Notes: generated from the letters alone by a model not told the origin. 64,000 bases of DNA from Streptomyces canus 299MFChir4.1 (GCF_000383615.1 NZ_KB911597.1:116956-180955); one strand, 5' to 3'; positions 39,723-48,409 are shown, counted from the first letter of the stretch. Numbers and translations are program-made.

Positions 39723-40264
39723 GCACCTGCCGGAATCACCCGCCCCAGCACCTCCCGCGCATACCCCTCGTCGTACGGCGCCCCCGTCAGCAGCACCTGG
39801 AGGCAGATTCCGTCCATCAGCGCGACCAGGGCCCGCGCCGTGACCGGGTCCGTGCGGTGGGCGAGGCGTTCGGAGAGGTCGTCGGCCCATTCGGCGGCGA
39901 CGGGGCGCAGGGCGGGGCGGCGCAGGGCGGCGAGGTAGAGCTCGTACTCCAGCTCGACGCCGGTGCGGTCGCCGCCGAGCCAGTCGCCGAGGACGCGGGC
40001 GAGGCCGGCGGGCAGGTCACCGCCGGCCTCGTCGAGGGCCCCGTGCGCGGCGACCGCCTTGGCGAAGCCCTCGCTGGCCTGGCGCAGCGCGGCGACCATC
40101 AGCTCGTCGAGGCTCTTGAAGTGGTACGTCGTCGATCCCAGCGGTACGTCGGCCTCGGCGGCGGCGCTGCGGTGACTGAGCCCCGCGAGCCCCTTGCGCC
40201 CCACCACCCGGATGGCCGCGTCGATGATCCGCTGCCGGCGCTCGGGGTCGTGCCGTCGGGGCAT
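39719..40264 (-). CDS. TetR family transcriptional regulator (with SMR pump)
   Basis: Regulator of 181 residues. The HTH spans RQRIIDAAIRVVGRKGLAGL, then SHRSAAAEADVPLGSTTYHF (about residues 8-50). The helical ligand domain includes LMDGICLQVLLTG, as in TetR_C_31-like members. The ATG shares one base with the stop of the SMR gene (TGATG), so the pump and regulator are co-translated, and the protein probably controls the pump. Its end abuts the sigma/CU044 remnant. Confidence 0.87.
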   Translation of the reverse strand: MPRRHDPERRQRIIDAAIRVVGRKGLAGLSHRSAAAEADVPLGSTTYHFKSLDELMVAALRQASEGFAKAVAAHGALDEAGGDLPAGLARVLGDWLGGDRTGVELEYELYLAALRRPALRPVAAEWADDLSERLAHRTDPVTARALVALMDGICLQVLLTGAPYDEGYAREVLGRVIPAGA

Positions 40265-40584
40265 CAGTGCGCCCCACCCAGGTTCAGGACCACGACGCCC
40301 ACGATGATCAGTGCGATCCCGGCGGCCTTGGTGGGCGTCATCGCCTCCCCGAGGAAGATCATCCCGATGGTGACGATGGCCGCGGTGCCCACTCCGGCCC
40401 AGATCGCGTAGGCGGTGCCGACCGACACCGTCTTCAGCGTCTGGGCGAGCAGCGCGAAGGAGAGGACGTATCCGAGTACGGTCAGCAGCGAGGGCCCGAG
40501 CCGGCTGAAGCCCTCGGTGTACTTCATGGCCGTGGTCGCTCCGACCTCGGCGGCGATGGCTCCGGCGAGCAGCAGGTATCCCAT
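40264..40584 (-). CDS. SMR family multidrug efflux protein
   Basis: Small multidrug resistance transporter of 106 residues with four spans, working as a dimer by proton antiport. The essential membrane Glu is in AGAIAAEVGATTAMK (Glu13) and the conserved Trp in AYAIWAGVGTA (Trp62). The C-terminal KAAGIALIIVGVVVLNL is typical of the QacE/EmrE subgroup; guanidinium exporters have different residues near the Glu. It heads a two-gene unit with its TetR regulator. Confidence 0.88.
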   Translation of the reverse strand: MGYLLLAGAIAAEVGATTAMKYTEGFSRLGPSLLTVLGYVLSFALLAQTLKTVSVGTAYAIWAGVGTAAIVTIGMIFLGEAMTPTKAAGIALIIVGVVVLNLGGAH

Positions 40585-40747
40585 GCGTACGAGCGTACAT
40601 AACGGCGGGCGAGAAGGCCGTACGGGACAAGCGGGTGCAGAGGTGATCACATCACCCCTCCCGTCGCCCGACGAGGCGCTCCGGAGAGCCAACTGAGCGC
40701 GGAATGTGGAAACCGGCCGGTTCAAAGGGCTGCTCGGGACCGCCGGT

Positions 40748-40780
40748 AACCACTAGTGTTCCCCCGGAACCACTTGTGTT
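40748..40780. promoter_or_regulatory. Two 13-bp direct repeats, 20 bp apart, before the AbfB gene
   Basis: AACCACTAGTGTT (40748-40760) and AACCACTTGTGTT (40768-40780). Each is centred on the palindrome CACTAGTG or its one-base variant. The 20-bp period puts both on one face of the helix, 69-101 bp before the ATG. Likely binding sites of an unidentified regulator. Confidence 0.5.
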
Positions 40781-40848
40781 TCACCATTCACACACCGCGC
40801 CACCACAGCAGCCGCACGTCGCCTCGCGCCGCGCCGGAGGAACAGCGC

Positions 40849-41667
40849 ATGCCCGAAGACAAGTCCCGGCCGCCCCAGGACCGCCCCTGGGAGAACGGCT
40901 GGACGTTGGACACCTCCCGTACACCCGGCACCAGGCGGCTCTATCTCGCCGGCGCGCTGGCGGTGGCCACGGTCATCGCCTGTGTCGCGGCAATAGCCGC
41001 CACCGACAACAAGGGTGACGATTCATCAAAGACCGCGCGGGACGAGGGAGGTCTGATCTCCTTCTCCTCGCAGCCCGCGACGACCGCGGCGCCCCGGGGC
41101 GACAGCGGCCTCTCGTCGGTGTCCCCCTCTCCCCGGGGCCCCCGGCAGCAGGGCACCGGCCCCACCGTCGCGGTCTCGGACACCCCGAAGCCGCCCAAGT
41201 CCAAGCCCACGGCCTCCAAGGGCAGTTCGTCGAATCCGAAGCCCTCCGTGACCTACCGTTCGGTGCACTCGGTCAACTTCCCCGACCGCTTCTGGCACGT
41301 GGACGACGGCTATGTGGGCCTCGACCCCGTCAGGGGCTCGGAGTCCCGCGAGGACGCCACCTTCAAGCAGGTCAAGGGCCTGGCGAACGCCTCCTGTTAC
41401 TCCTTCGCCACCCATGACGGAAAGTACCTGCGCCACCGCAACTTCGTCCTGCGGGCCGACCGCAACGACGGCACGTCCCTGTTCAAGCAGGACGCCACGT
41501 TCTGCCCCCGGGACGCCGCCTACACCAGCGCGACGATGCTGGAGTCGGTGAACTACCCCGACTACTTCCTGCGCCACAGAAATTTCGTGATCCGTCTGGA
41601 ACGCTTCGAGTACAGCTCGCAGTTCCTGTCGGACTCGTCGTTCCAGCTGGTGCACGGCCTGGCCTGA
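40849..41667 (+). CDS. Membrane-anchored AbfB-domain (arabinofuranose-binding, CBM42-like) protein
   Basis: Protein of 272 residues. An N-terminal cytoplasmic part of about 30 residues is followed by one span (LYLAGALAVATVIACVAAIAA) and a Ser/Pro/Thr-rich linker to about residue 135. The C-terminal AbfB module has trefoil repeats with the signature strands YRSVHSVNFPDRFWHVDDG, YLRHRNFVLRAD and YFLRHRNFVIRL. It has no catalytic domain, so it probably binds arabinose-containing polymers at the cell surface. A GGAGG ribosome site is eight bases before the ATG. Confidence 0.87.
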   Translation: MPEDKSRPPQDRPWENGWTLDTSRTPGTRRLYLAGALAVATVIACVAAIAATDNKGDDSSKTARDEGGLISFSSQPATTAAPRGDSGLSSVSPSPRGPRQQGTGPTVAVSDTPKPPKSKPTASKGSSSNPKPSVTYRSVHSVNFPDRFWHVDDGYVGLDPVRGSESREDATFKQVKGLANASCYSFATHDGKYLRHRNFVLRADRNDGTSLFKQDATFCPRDAAYTSATMLESVNYPDYFLRHRNFVIRLERFEYSSQFLSDSSFQLVHGLA

Positions 41668-41686
41668 ACCGCGTCCGAGCACGCGG

Positions 41687-41717
41687 AAGCGGCGGCACCC
41701 GGAAGGTGCCGCCGCTT
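41687..41717. terminator. Terminator between AbfB gene and suf operon
   Basis: Perfect 13-bp stem AAGCGGCGGCACC/GGTGCCGCCGCTT with a 5-nt loop, 19 bp after the AbfB stop and 17 bp after the last suf gene on the other strand, so it can serve both. Confidence 0.75.
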
Positions 41718-41734
41718 TCGCGTGTACGCGTCTG

Positions 41735-42067
41735 TCAGACGTTGAACCCGAGCGCCCGAAGCTGCTCGCGTCCGTCGTCCGTGATCTTGTCCGGGCCCCA
41801 CGGCGGCATCCACACCCAGTTGATGCGGAGTTCGCTGACGAGGCCGTCCGTGGCGGACTTGGCCTGGTCCTCGATGACGTCCGTCAGCGGACAGGCCGCC
41901 GAGGTCAGGGTCATGTCGAGGGTCGCGATGTTCGCGTCGTCGACGTGGATGCCGTAGATCAGGCCGAGGTTGACGACATCGATGCCCAGCTCGGGGTCGA
42001 CGACGTCGTACAGCGCCTCGCGGATCTCTTCCTCCGAGGCCGGCTTCATCTCAACGGTCTCGCTCAT
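41735..42067 (-). CDS. sufT: Metal-sulfur cluster assembly factor, MIP18/SufT-like
   Basis: Fe-S cluster maturation protein of 110 residues (DUF59). The core motif is YDVVDPELGIDVVNLGLIY (about residues 20-38), and the conserved Cys is in TSAACPLTD (Cys59). The C-terminus WVWMPPWGPDKITDDGREQL is the family signature. It is the last gene of the suf operon, overlapping sufU (ATGA). It likely helps deliver clusters to target proteins. Confidence 0.88.
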   Translation of the reverse strand: MSETVEMKPASEEEIREALYDVVDPELGIDVVNLGLIYGIHVDDANIATLDMTLTSAACPLTDVIEDQAKSATDGLVSELRINWVWMPPWGPDKITDDGREQLRALGFNV

Positions 42068-42534
42068 GCCGTCTTCCTTTCGGCGTCGGCTCCGGCGTCC
42101 AGCGCCTGGGCCGTCGCGTCCTTCCACGCCATCCAGCTGAGGAGGGCGCACTTGACCCGGGCCGGGTACTTGGAGACACCGGCGAACGCGACCGCGTCCT
42201 CCAGCACCTCCTCCATCGCGTCGTCGGGCTCGATCCTGCCCTTCGACTGCATCAGCTCCAGGAAGGTCTCCTGGATCCGCTGCGCGTCCGCCAGGTCCTT
42301 GCCCACCAGCAGATCGTTCAGGACGGAGGCGCTGGCCTGGCTGATCGAGCAGCCCTGGCCCTCGTAGGAGACGTCCTCGATCCTCGTGCCGTCGTACTTC
42401 ACGCGGAGGGTGATCTCGTCGCCGCACGTCGGGTTCACGTGGTGCACCTCGGCGTCGCCGTCCCGGAGACCACGCCCGTGCGGGTGCTTGTAGTGGTCCA
42501 GGATGACTTCCTGGTACATCGAGTCCAGCTTCAT
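42064..42534 (-). CDS. sufU: Fe-S assembly sulfur-transfer protein SufU
   Basis: Zinc-dependent sulfur acceptor for SufS; 156 residues. The three conserved Cys are at 37 (NPTCGDE), 62 (GQGCSIS) and 129 (VKCALLSW), with Asp39 as the fourth zinc ligand. The SufU-type insertion between the second and third Cys (KGRIEPDDAMEEV) separates it from scaffold-type IscU. It follows sufS by 17 bp. Confidence 0.92.
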   Translation of the reverse strand: MKLDSMYQEVILDHYKHPHGRGLRDGDAEVHHVNPTCGDEITLRVKYDGTRIEDVSYEGQGCSISQASASVLNDLLVGKDLADAQRIQETFLELMQSKGRIEPDDAMEEVLEDAVAFAGVSKYPARVKCALLSWMAWKDATAQALDAGADAERKTA

Positions 42535-42551
42535 GCGATAGCCCGTTCCCG

Positions 42552-43808
42552 TCAGCCGAAGAAGTTCCGTACGTGCTCCAGCCCCTCGATCAGTGCGTCG
42601 ATCTCGGCGGGAGTGGAGTACAGATAGAACGACGCTCGCGTGGTCGCGGGAATTCCGTACCGCAGGCAGACCGGCCGCGCGCAGTGGTGGCCGACCCGGA
42701 CCGCGATGCCCTGCTCGTCGAGGACCTGGCCCACGTCGTGCGGGTGGATGTCACCGAGCGTGAAGGAGATCGCCGCGCCCCGGTCCTCGGCCGTGGTCGG
42801 GCCGATGATCCTGAGGTCCGGTACCTCCGCCAGACGCTGGACCGCGTACTCGGTCAGCGCGTGCTCATGGGCGAGGATCTTGTCCATGCCGATCGACTGC
42901 AGATAGTCGATGGCCGCGCCCAGACCGACCGCCTGCGCGACCGGAGGGGTGCCCGCCTCGAACTTGTGCGGCGCCGGGGCGTACGTCGACGAGTGCATCG
43001 ACACGGTCTCGATCATCTCGCCGCCACCGAGGAACGGGGGCAGGTCCTCCAGGAGCTCCTGCCGTCCCCACAGGACGCCGATGCCCGTCGGGCCGCACAT
43101 CTTGTGGCCCGTGAAGGCCACGAAGTCGGCCTGGAGCGCCTGCACGTCCACCGGCATGTGCGGCGCGGCCTGGGAGGCGTCGATGCAGACCAGCGCGCCG
43201 ACTTCCTGCGCGCGCCGGACGATCGCCTCGACCGGGTTGACCGTGCCCAGGATGTTGGAGACCAGCACGAAGGAGACGATCTTCGTCTTCTCGGTGATGA
43301 CCTCCTCGATGTTGGAGAGGTCGAGGCGCCCGTCGTCGGTCAGCCCGAACCACTTCAGCTTCGCGCCCGTACGCTGCGCCAGCAGCTGCCACGGCACGAT
43401 GTTGGAGTGGTGCTCCATCTCCGTGATGACGATCTCGGTCTCGGAGTCCACGCGGTAGGGCTCGTCGGCCCAGCCCAGCATGTTCGCCACGAGGTTGAGC
43501 GACTCGGAGGCGTTCTTGGTGAAGATCACCTCGTTGCGCGAGGGCGCGTTGATGAACTCGGCGACCTTGTCGCGCGCGCCCTCGTACAGCGCCGTGGCCT
43601 CCTCGGCGAGCACATGCACACCGCGGTGGACGTTGGCGTTGTAGCGCTCGTAGTACTCGCTCAGGGCGTCCAGTACCTGGCGCGGCTTCTGCGAGGTCGC
43701 CGCGTTGTCCAGGTAGACGAGCTTCCGGTCGTCGTGGACCAGGCGGTCCAGGATCGGGAAGTCCTTGCGGATCGCCTCGGTGTCGAGGAGGCCCGGCAGC
43801 TGTGTCAC
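42552..43808 (-). CDS. sufS: Cysteine desulfurase SufS
   Basis: PLP enzyme of 418 residues that takes sulfur from cysteine for cluster building. The PLP lysine is in AFTGHKMCGPTG (Lys236), the PLP-stacking His is in EMEHHSNIVPW, and the catalytic Cys is in VGHHCARPV (Cys376), in the short-lobe context typical of group II desulfurases. The start overlaps sufC (ATG/GTG region at 43805-43808). It passes persulfide to SufU downstream. Confidence 0.93.
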   Translation of the reverse strand: MTQLPGLLDTEAIRKDFPILDRLVHDDRKLVYLDNAATSQKPRQVLDALSEYYERYNANVHRGVHVLAEEATALYEGARDKVAEFINAPSRNEVIFTKNASESLNLVANMLGWADEPYRVDSETEIVITEMEHHSNIVPWQLLAQRTGAKLKWFGLTDDGRLDLSNIEEVITEKTKIVSFVLVSNILGTVNPVEAIVRRAQEVGALVCIDASQAAPHMPVDVQALQADFVAFTGHKMCGPTGIGVLWGRQELLEDLPPFLGGGEMIETVSMHSSTYAPAPHKFEAGTPPVAQAVGLGAAIDYLQSIGMDKILAHEHALTEYAVQRLAEVPDLRIIGPTTAEDRGAAISFTLGDIHPHDVGQVLDEQGIAVRVGHHCARPVCLRYGIPATTRASFYLYSTPAEIDALIEGLEHVRNFFG

Positions 43809-44569
43809 GCGGATACGCCACCCTTCGTGTATGCCTCGTAGCCCTCGTTCTCCAGCTTGTCGGCGAGCTCGGCGCCGCCGGACTCGACGATCCGGCCGCC
43901 GGAGAAGACGTGGACGAAGTCGGGCTTGATGTAGCGCAGGATGCGCGTGTAGTGCGTGATCAGCAGGGTGCCGACCTCGCCGGTCTCGCGGACACGGTTG
44001 ACGCCCTCGGAGACGACGCGAAGGGCGTCGACGTCGAGGCCGGAGTCGGTCTCGTCGAGGATCGCGATCTTCGGCTTGAGCAGTTCGAGCTGGAGGATCT
44101 CGTGGCGCTTCTTCTCACCGCCGGAGAAGCCCTCGTTGACGTTGCGCTCGGCGAAGGACGGGTCCATGGAGAGGCGCTCCATGGTCTCCTTGACCTCCTT
44201 CACCCAGGTACGCAGCTTGGGGGCCTCGCCGCGGATCGCGGTGGCGGACGTACGGAGGAAGTTCGAGACCGACACACCCGGGACCTCGACCGGGTACTGC
44301 ATCGCCAGGAACAGGCCCGCGCGGGCGCGCTCGTCGACGGACATCTCCAGGACGTCCTCGCCGTCGAGGGTGACGGTGCCGCCGGTGATCGTGTACTTCG
44401 GGTGACCCGCGAGGGAGTAGGCGAGCGTCGACTTGCCGGAGCCGTTGGGGCCCATGATGGCGTGCGTCTCGCCCTGCTTCACGGTCAGGTCTACGCCCTT
44501 GAGGATCTCCTTCGTGGCGTTGTCGGCCTCGACGGTGACGTGCAGGTCGCGGATTTCAAGCGTTGCCAT
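43805..44569 (-). CDS. sufC: Fe-S cluster assembly ATPase SufC
   Basis: ABC-type ATPase of the SufBCD scaffold, 254 residues. Walker A is GPNGSGKST (40-48), the signature is FSGGEKKR (about 148-155), and Walker B is IAILDETDSGLD. The E-T-D-S-G variant after Walker B is typical of SufC. Cytoplasmic; it energises conformational change of SufB-SufD. Confidence 0.94.
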   Translation of the reverse strand: MATLEIRDLHVTVEADNATKEILKGVDLTVKQGETHAIMGPNGSGKSTLAYSLAGHPKYTITGGTVTLDGEDVLEMSVDERARAGLFLAMQYPVEVPGVSVSNFLRTSATAIRGEAPKLRTWVKEVKETMERLSMDPSFAERNVNEGFSGGEKKRHEILQLELLKPKIAILDETDSGLDVDALRVVSEGVNRVRETGEVGTLLITHYTRILRYIKPDFVHVFSGGRIVESGGAELADKLENEGYEAYTKGGVSA

Positions 44570-44576
44570 GGGTGCC

Positions 44577-44894
44577 TCAGGACTCCTGGTTGAGGGAGAC
44601 GAGCACGTCGTCCCCTTCGATCTTTACGGGGTATACGGGGACGGGGCGCGTCGCGGGAAGGCCGGACGGTTTGCCGGTGCGCAGGTCGAAGCTGGAGCCG
44701 TGCAGCCAGCACTCGATCTGGCAGTCCTCCACCTCGCCCTCGGAGAGCGAGACGTTGGCGTGGGAGCAGATGTCGTGGATGGCGAACACCTCTCCCTCGG
44801 TCCGCACGACCGAGACCGGCGTGCCGTCGAGTTCCACCCGCTTCGGGGTGTTCTCCTCCAGCTCGCTCAGCCCGCAGGCGCGTAGGAAAGCCAT
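44577..44894 (-). CDS. Rieske-type non-heme iron ferredoxin subunit of the suf operon
   Basis: Small [2Fe-2S] Rieske protein of 105 residues. Ligands are Cys43 and His45 (DICSHANV) and Cys62 and His65 (CWLHGSSFD). This gene sits between sufD and sufC in most streptomycete and mycobacterial operons and may supply electrons for cluster assembly. Its start overlaps the sufD stop by one base. Confidence 0.9.
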   Translation of the reverse strand: MAFLRACGLSELEENTPKRVELDGTPVSVVRTEGEVFAIHDICSHANVSLSEGEVEDCQIECWLHGSSFDLRTGKPSGLPATRPVPVYPVKIEGDDVLVSLNQES

Positions 44895-46075
44895 CAGACG
44901 GTGGCCTCCAGCTCCTCGTCGATCTTCACAAGGAGGCGCTCCTCGATGTCGTCGACACCGATCTGCTGGACCAGCTCGGCGAAGAAGCCGCGGACCACGA
45001 GGCGCCGGGCCTCGTCGGCCGGGATGCCACGGGCCATCAGGTAGAAGAGCTGCTCGTCGTCGAAGCGGCCGGTCGCCGAGGCGTGGCCGGCGCCGACGAT
45101 CTCGCCGGTCTCGATCTCCAGGTTCGGCACCGAGTCGACCCGGGCGCCGTCGGTGAGGACGAGGTTGCGGTTCATCTCGTAGGTGTCGGTGCCCTCGGCC
45201 TTGGCCTCGATGAGCACGTCACCGATCCACACCGCGTGGGCGCCCTCGCCCTGGAGCGCGCCCTTGTAGGCGACGTTCGACTTGCAGTGCGGGGTGTTGT
45301 GGTCGACGAGGAGGCGGTGCTCCTGGTGCTGGCCGGCGTCGGTGAAGTACAGGCCGAACAGCTCGGCCTCGCCGCCGGGGCCGGCGTAGGCGACGCGCGG
45401 GTGCAGCCGGACGAGGTCGCCGCCGAAGGTGACCACGAACGACTTGAAGGTGGCGTCCCGGCCGATCAGCGCGTTGTGCTGGGCCACGTGCACGGCCTTG
45501 TCGTCCCAGTCCTGGACGGAGACGACGGTCAGCTTGGCGCCGTCCCCGAGGACGTAGTCGACGTTGGCCGCGAGCACCGCGTCACCGGTGTGGTCGATGA
45601 CCACGACGGCCTCGGCGAAGGCGCCCAGCTCGATCACCTGGTGGGCGAAGGCGGTGCCGCCCTCGCCGTGCACGGCGATCCGGACGGGCTCGGTGAGGAC
45701 CGTCTCCTTGGGGACGGTGATCACGCCGGCCTTCTCGAACGAGGAGTACGCCTGGGCGGCGATGCGGTCCACGGGGGTGCCCGCCCTGCCGATCCGGGCG
45801 TCGCCGCGGTCGACGGTCTCGACGGTGACGCCCTCGGGGGCCTCCACGGCGACCTTCACGCCCGCGTCGGTCGCGACGGCGGTGCCGTCGTGCAGCCCGC
45901 GCAGGCGCTCCAGCGGGGTGAACCGCCACTCCTCCTCGCGGCCGTGCGGGACCGGGAAGTCCGCGACGTCGAAGGACGGGGGCGCGCTCATGCGCGTGGC
46001 GACGGTCGACTCGGCGGCCACCGCGATCTGGCCGGCGGTCGTGCTGCCCACCGGGATGTTCTGAGCCTCAGCCAT
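44894..46075 (-). CDS. sufD: Fe-S cluster assembly protein SufD
   Basis: Scaffold subunit of 393 residues that pairs with SufB and SufC. The beta-helix core includes VEAEGTDTYEMNRNLVLTDG-like sequence (WIGDVLIEAKAEGTDTYEMN), then PNLEIETGEIVGAGHASATG with the conserved His of SufD. The C-terminal helix has FYLMARGIPADEARRLVVRG. It lies 59 bp downstream of sufB. Confidence 0.93.
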   Translation of the reverse strand: MAEAQNIPVGSTTAGQIAVAAESTVATRMSAPPSFDVADFPVPHGREEEWRFTPLERLRGLHDGTAVATDAGVKVAVEAPEGVTVETVDRGDARIGRAGTPVDRIAAQAYSSFEKAGVITVPKETVLTEPVRIAVHGEGGTAFAHQVIELGAFAEAVVVIDHTGDAVLAANVDYVLGDGAKLTVVSVQDWDDKAVHVAQHNALIGRDATFKSFVVTFGGDLVRLHPRVAYAGPGGEAELFGLYFTDAGQHQEHRLLVDHNTPHCKSNVAYKGALQGEGAHAVWIGDVLIEAKAEGTDTYEMNRNLVLTDGARVDSVPNLEIETGEIVGAGHASATGRFDDEQLFYLMARGIPADEARRLVVRGFFAELVQQIGVDDIEERLLVKIDEELEATV

Positions 46076-46134
46076 GGCTGTCGGTCTGCTCTCTTCCTAC
46101 GTCAGAAATGTGCCGCTGCTTCTTGAAGGACCGG

Positions 46135-47556
46135 TCAGCCGACCGCGCCTTCCATCTGCAGCTCGATCAGCCGGTTGAGCTCGAGGGCGTACTCCATGGG
46201 CAGCTCCTTCGCGATGGGCTCGACGAAGCCGCGCACGATCATCGCCATCGCCTCGAACTCGGACAGACCACGGCTCATCAGGTAGAAGAGCTGGTCCTCG
46301 GAGACCTTGGAGACGGTGGCCTCGTGGCCCATGGACACGTCGTCCTCGCGGACGTCCACGTACGGGTACGTGTCGGAGCGGGAGATGGTGTCGACGAGCA
46401 GCGCGTCGCACAGCACGTTGGACTTGGAGCCGTGGGCGCCCTCGCCGATCTCGACGAGACCGCGGTAGGACGTACGACCGCCACCGCGCGCCACCGACTT
46501 GGAGACGATGTTGGAGGAGGTGTTCGGCGCCATGTGGACCATCTTGGAGCCGGCGTCCTGGTGCTGGCCCTCGCCCGCGAAGGCGATGGACAGGGTCTCG
46601 CCCTTGGCGTGCTCGCCCATCAGGTAGACGGCCGGGTACTTCATGGTGACCTTGGAGCCGATGTTGCCGTCGATCCACTCCATGGTCGCGCCCTCGTACG
46701 CCACGGCGCGCTTGGTGACCAGGTTGTAGACGTTGTTCGACCAGTTCTGGATGGTCGTGTAACGGCAGCGGGCGTTCTTCTTGACGATGATCTCGACGAC
46801 CGCGGAGTGCAGCGAGTCCGACTTGTAGATCGGCGCCGTGCAGCCCTCGACGTAGTGCACGTAGGCACCCTCGTCGACGATGATCAGGGTCCGCTCGAAC
46901 TGGCCCATGTTCTCCGTGTTGATACGGAAGTAGGCCTGGAGCGGGATCTCCACGTGCACGCCCGGCGGCACGTAGATGAAGGAGCCGCCGGACCACACCG
47001 CGGTGTTCAGCGACGCGAACTTGTTGTCGCCGACCGGGATGACGGTGCCGAAGTACTCCTTGAAGAGCTCCGGGTGCTCCTTGAGAGCGGTGTCGGTGTC
47101 CAGGAAGATGACGCCCTGCTCCTCCAGGTCCTCACGGATCTGGTGGTAGACGACCTCGGACTCGTACTGGGCGGCGACACCGGCGACGAGGCGCTGCTTC
47201 TCCGCCTCGGGGATGCCGAGCTTGTCGTACGTGTTCTTGATGTCCTCGGGCAGGTCCTCCCAGGACTCCGCCTGCTTCTCCGTGGACCGCACGAAGTACT
47301 TGATGTTGTCGAAGTCGATGCCGGAGAGGTCGGAGCCCCAGTTCGGCATGGGCTTCTTGCCGAAGAGGCGCAGCCCCTTGAGCCGGAGCTTGGTCATCCA
47401 CTCCGGCTCGCTCTTCTTCGCGGAGATGTCGCGGACGACGTCCTCGTTGATGCCGCGCTTCGCAGAGGCGCCGGCCGTGTCGGAGTCGGCCCAGCCGTAT
47501 TCGTACTTACCCAGGCCCTCGAGTTCGGGGTGGGCAGTCTCCGTGGGGAGAGTCAT
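46135..47556 (-). CDS. sufB: Fe-S cluster assembly protein SufB
   Basis: Main scaffold subunit of 473 residues. Hallmarks are YGWADSDTAGASAKRGINED at the N-terminus, FIYVPPGVHVEIPLQAYFRI, VEGCTAPIYKSDSLHSAVVE (with the conserved Cys), and the C-terminal FYLMSRGLSEFEAMAMIVRG. There is no intein, unlike the sufB of several mycobacteria. The ATG overlaps the sufR stop (ATGA), so repressor and scaffold are co-translated. Confidence 0.94.
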   Translation of the reverse strand: MTLPTETAHPELEGLGKYEYGWADSDTAGASAKRGINEDVVRDISAKKSEPEWMTKLRLKGLRLFGKKPMPNWGSDLSGIDFDNIKYFVRSTEKQAESWEDLPEDIKNTYDKLGIPEAEKQRLVAGVAAQYESEVVYHQIREDLEEQGVIFLDTDTALKEHPELFKEYFGTVIPVGDNKFASLNTAVWSGGSFIYVPPGVHVEIPLQAYFRINTENMGQFERTLIIVDEGAYVHYVEGCTAPIYKSDSLHSAVVEIIVKKNARCRYTTIQNWSNNVYNLVTKRAVAYEGATMEWIDGNIGSKVTMKYPAVYLMGEHAKGETLSIAFAGEGQHQDAGSKMVHMAPNTSSNIVSKSVARGGGRTSYRGLVEIGEGAHGSKSNVLCDALLVDTISRSDTYPYVDVREDDVSMGHEATVSKVSEDQLFYLMSRGLSEFEAMAMIVRGFVEPIAKELPMEYALELNRLIELQMEGAVG

Positions 47557-48308
47557 GCGGGGTTCCTCCCGGCCGTGCTTGCAGATGCGATATCAGTGGT
47601 GTGATCAGTGCTGTGGGAAATCTTGGGGATGAACGTCGTGCAGACGCCGTCGCCGTGCGCGATGGTCGCCAGTCGCTGGACGTGGGTTCCCAGCAGCTGG
47701 GAGAAGATCTCGGTCTCCGCCTCGCAGAGCTGGGGGAACTTCTCCGCGACATGGGCCACCGGGCAGTGGTGCTGGCAGAGCTGCTCGCCGACCGGTGCGC
47801 TGCGCGCCGTAGCAGCGTACCCGTCCGCGCTCAGGGCCTTGGCCAGGGCTTCGGTGCGCTCCTCGGGGGCGGCGGACTCGACGGCCTGGCGGTACCCCTC
47901 GGCCTGTGCGGCGATCCTCGCGCGCGCGAAGGCGACGACCGCTTCGTCCCCGCCGAAGCGCTCCTGGATATAGCGCAGGGCGTCCGCGGCCAGCTTGTCG
48001 TACGACTGGTCGAAGGCGTCCCGGCCGCAGTCGGTGAGCGCGAAGACCTTGGCGGGACGGCCACGCGTCCGCGCGCCGTACACCCGCTGCTCCCGCGCCT
48101 CCACGACCTCGTCGGCCGCCAGGGCGTCCAAATGACGTCGTACGGCCGCCTGGGTGAGCCCCAGTCGTCCGGCCAGCTCGGCGACGGTCGACGGGCCGTG
48201 GTCCAGGATGGATCGCGCGACGCGGTTGCGGGTGGACCGCTCACCGGTCGCGAGCTCCTCCTGAGGGGTCCCCGTGGGGGTCTCCCGAGCCTCGCCGACG
48301 TTTTTCAC
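47553..48308 (-). CDS. sufR: Fe-S-sensing transcriptional repressor SufR
   Basis: Repressor of the suf operon, 251 residues from the GTG at 48308. The winged HTH is STVAELAGRLGLTQAAVRRHL (about residues 40-60). Cluster-ligand cysteines are Cys178 and Cys182 (EQLCQHHCPVAH) and Cys195 (FPQLCEAE), with Cys223 (GVCTTF) also available. Family knowledge: the holo form represses suf, and apo-SufR releases it under iron or oxidative stress. I choose this GTG because a CAAC-N6-GTTG palindrome abuts it, so upstream starts would translate the operator; no ribosome site is obvious, which suggests a leaderless message. Confidence 0.9.
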   Translation of the reverse strand: MKNVGEARETPTGTPQEELATGERSTRNRVARSILDHGPSTVAELAGRLGLTQAAVRRHLDALAADEVVEAREQRVYGARTRGRPAKVFALTDCGRDAFDQSYDKLAADALRYIQERFGGDEAVVAFARARIAAQAEGYRQAVESAAPEERTEALAKALSADGYAATARSAPVGEQLCQHHCPVAHVAEKFPQLCEAETEIFSQLLGTHVQRLATIAHGDGVCTTFIPKISHSTDHTTDIASASTAGRNPA

Positions 48309-48321
48309 AACGCCATTGTTG
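48308..48321. promoter_or_regulatory. SufR operator candidate (CAAC-N6-GTTG)
   Basis: CAACGCCATTGTTG, the palindrome form I recall as the SufR target in Streptomyces avermitilis. It begins on the last bases of the sufR GTG codon and would cover the -10 region of a leaderless transcript (AACAAT on the minus strand). Confidence 0.7.
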
Positions 48322-48380
48322 CGTAATTCCTCAGGACCGGGCAACCCGCGCCCGCTCCGACGGACGGTGCCCTGCATCAC

Positions 48381-48399
48381 TTAGGCATCCCTAACCTGA
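48381..48399. promoter_or_regulatory. Iron-box-like 19-mer (DmdR/IdeR type) upstream of sufR
   Basis: TTAGGCATCCCTAACCTGA matches 13 of 19 positions of the palindromic actinobacterial iron-box consensus; the 5' TTAGG and the 3' CTAACCT are exact. It is 73 bp upstream of sufR and 71 bp upstream of the divergent acetyltransferase gene. Confidence 0.4.
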
Positions 48400-48409
48400 C
48401 CTGGGGAAA

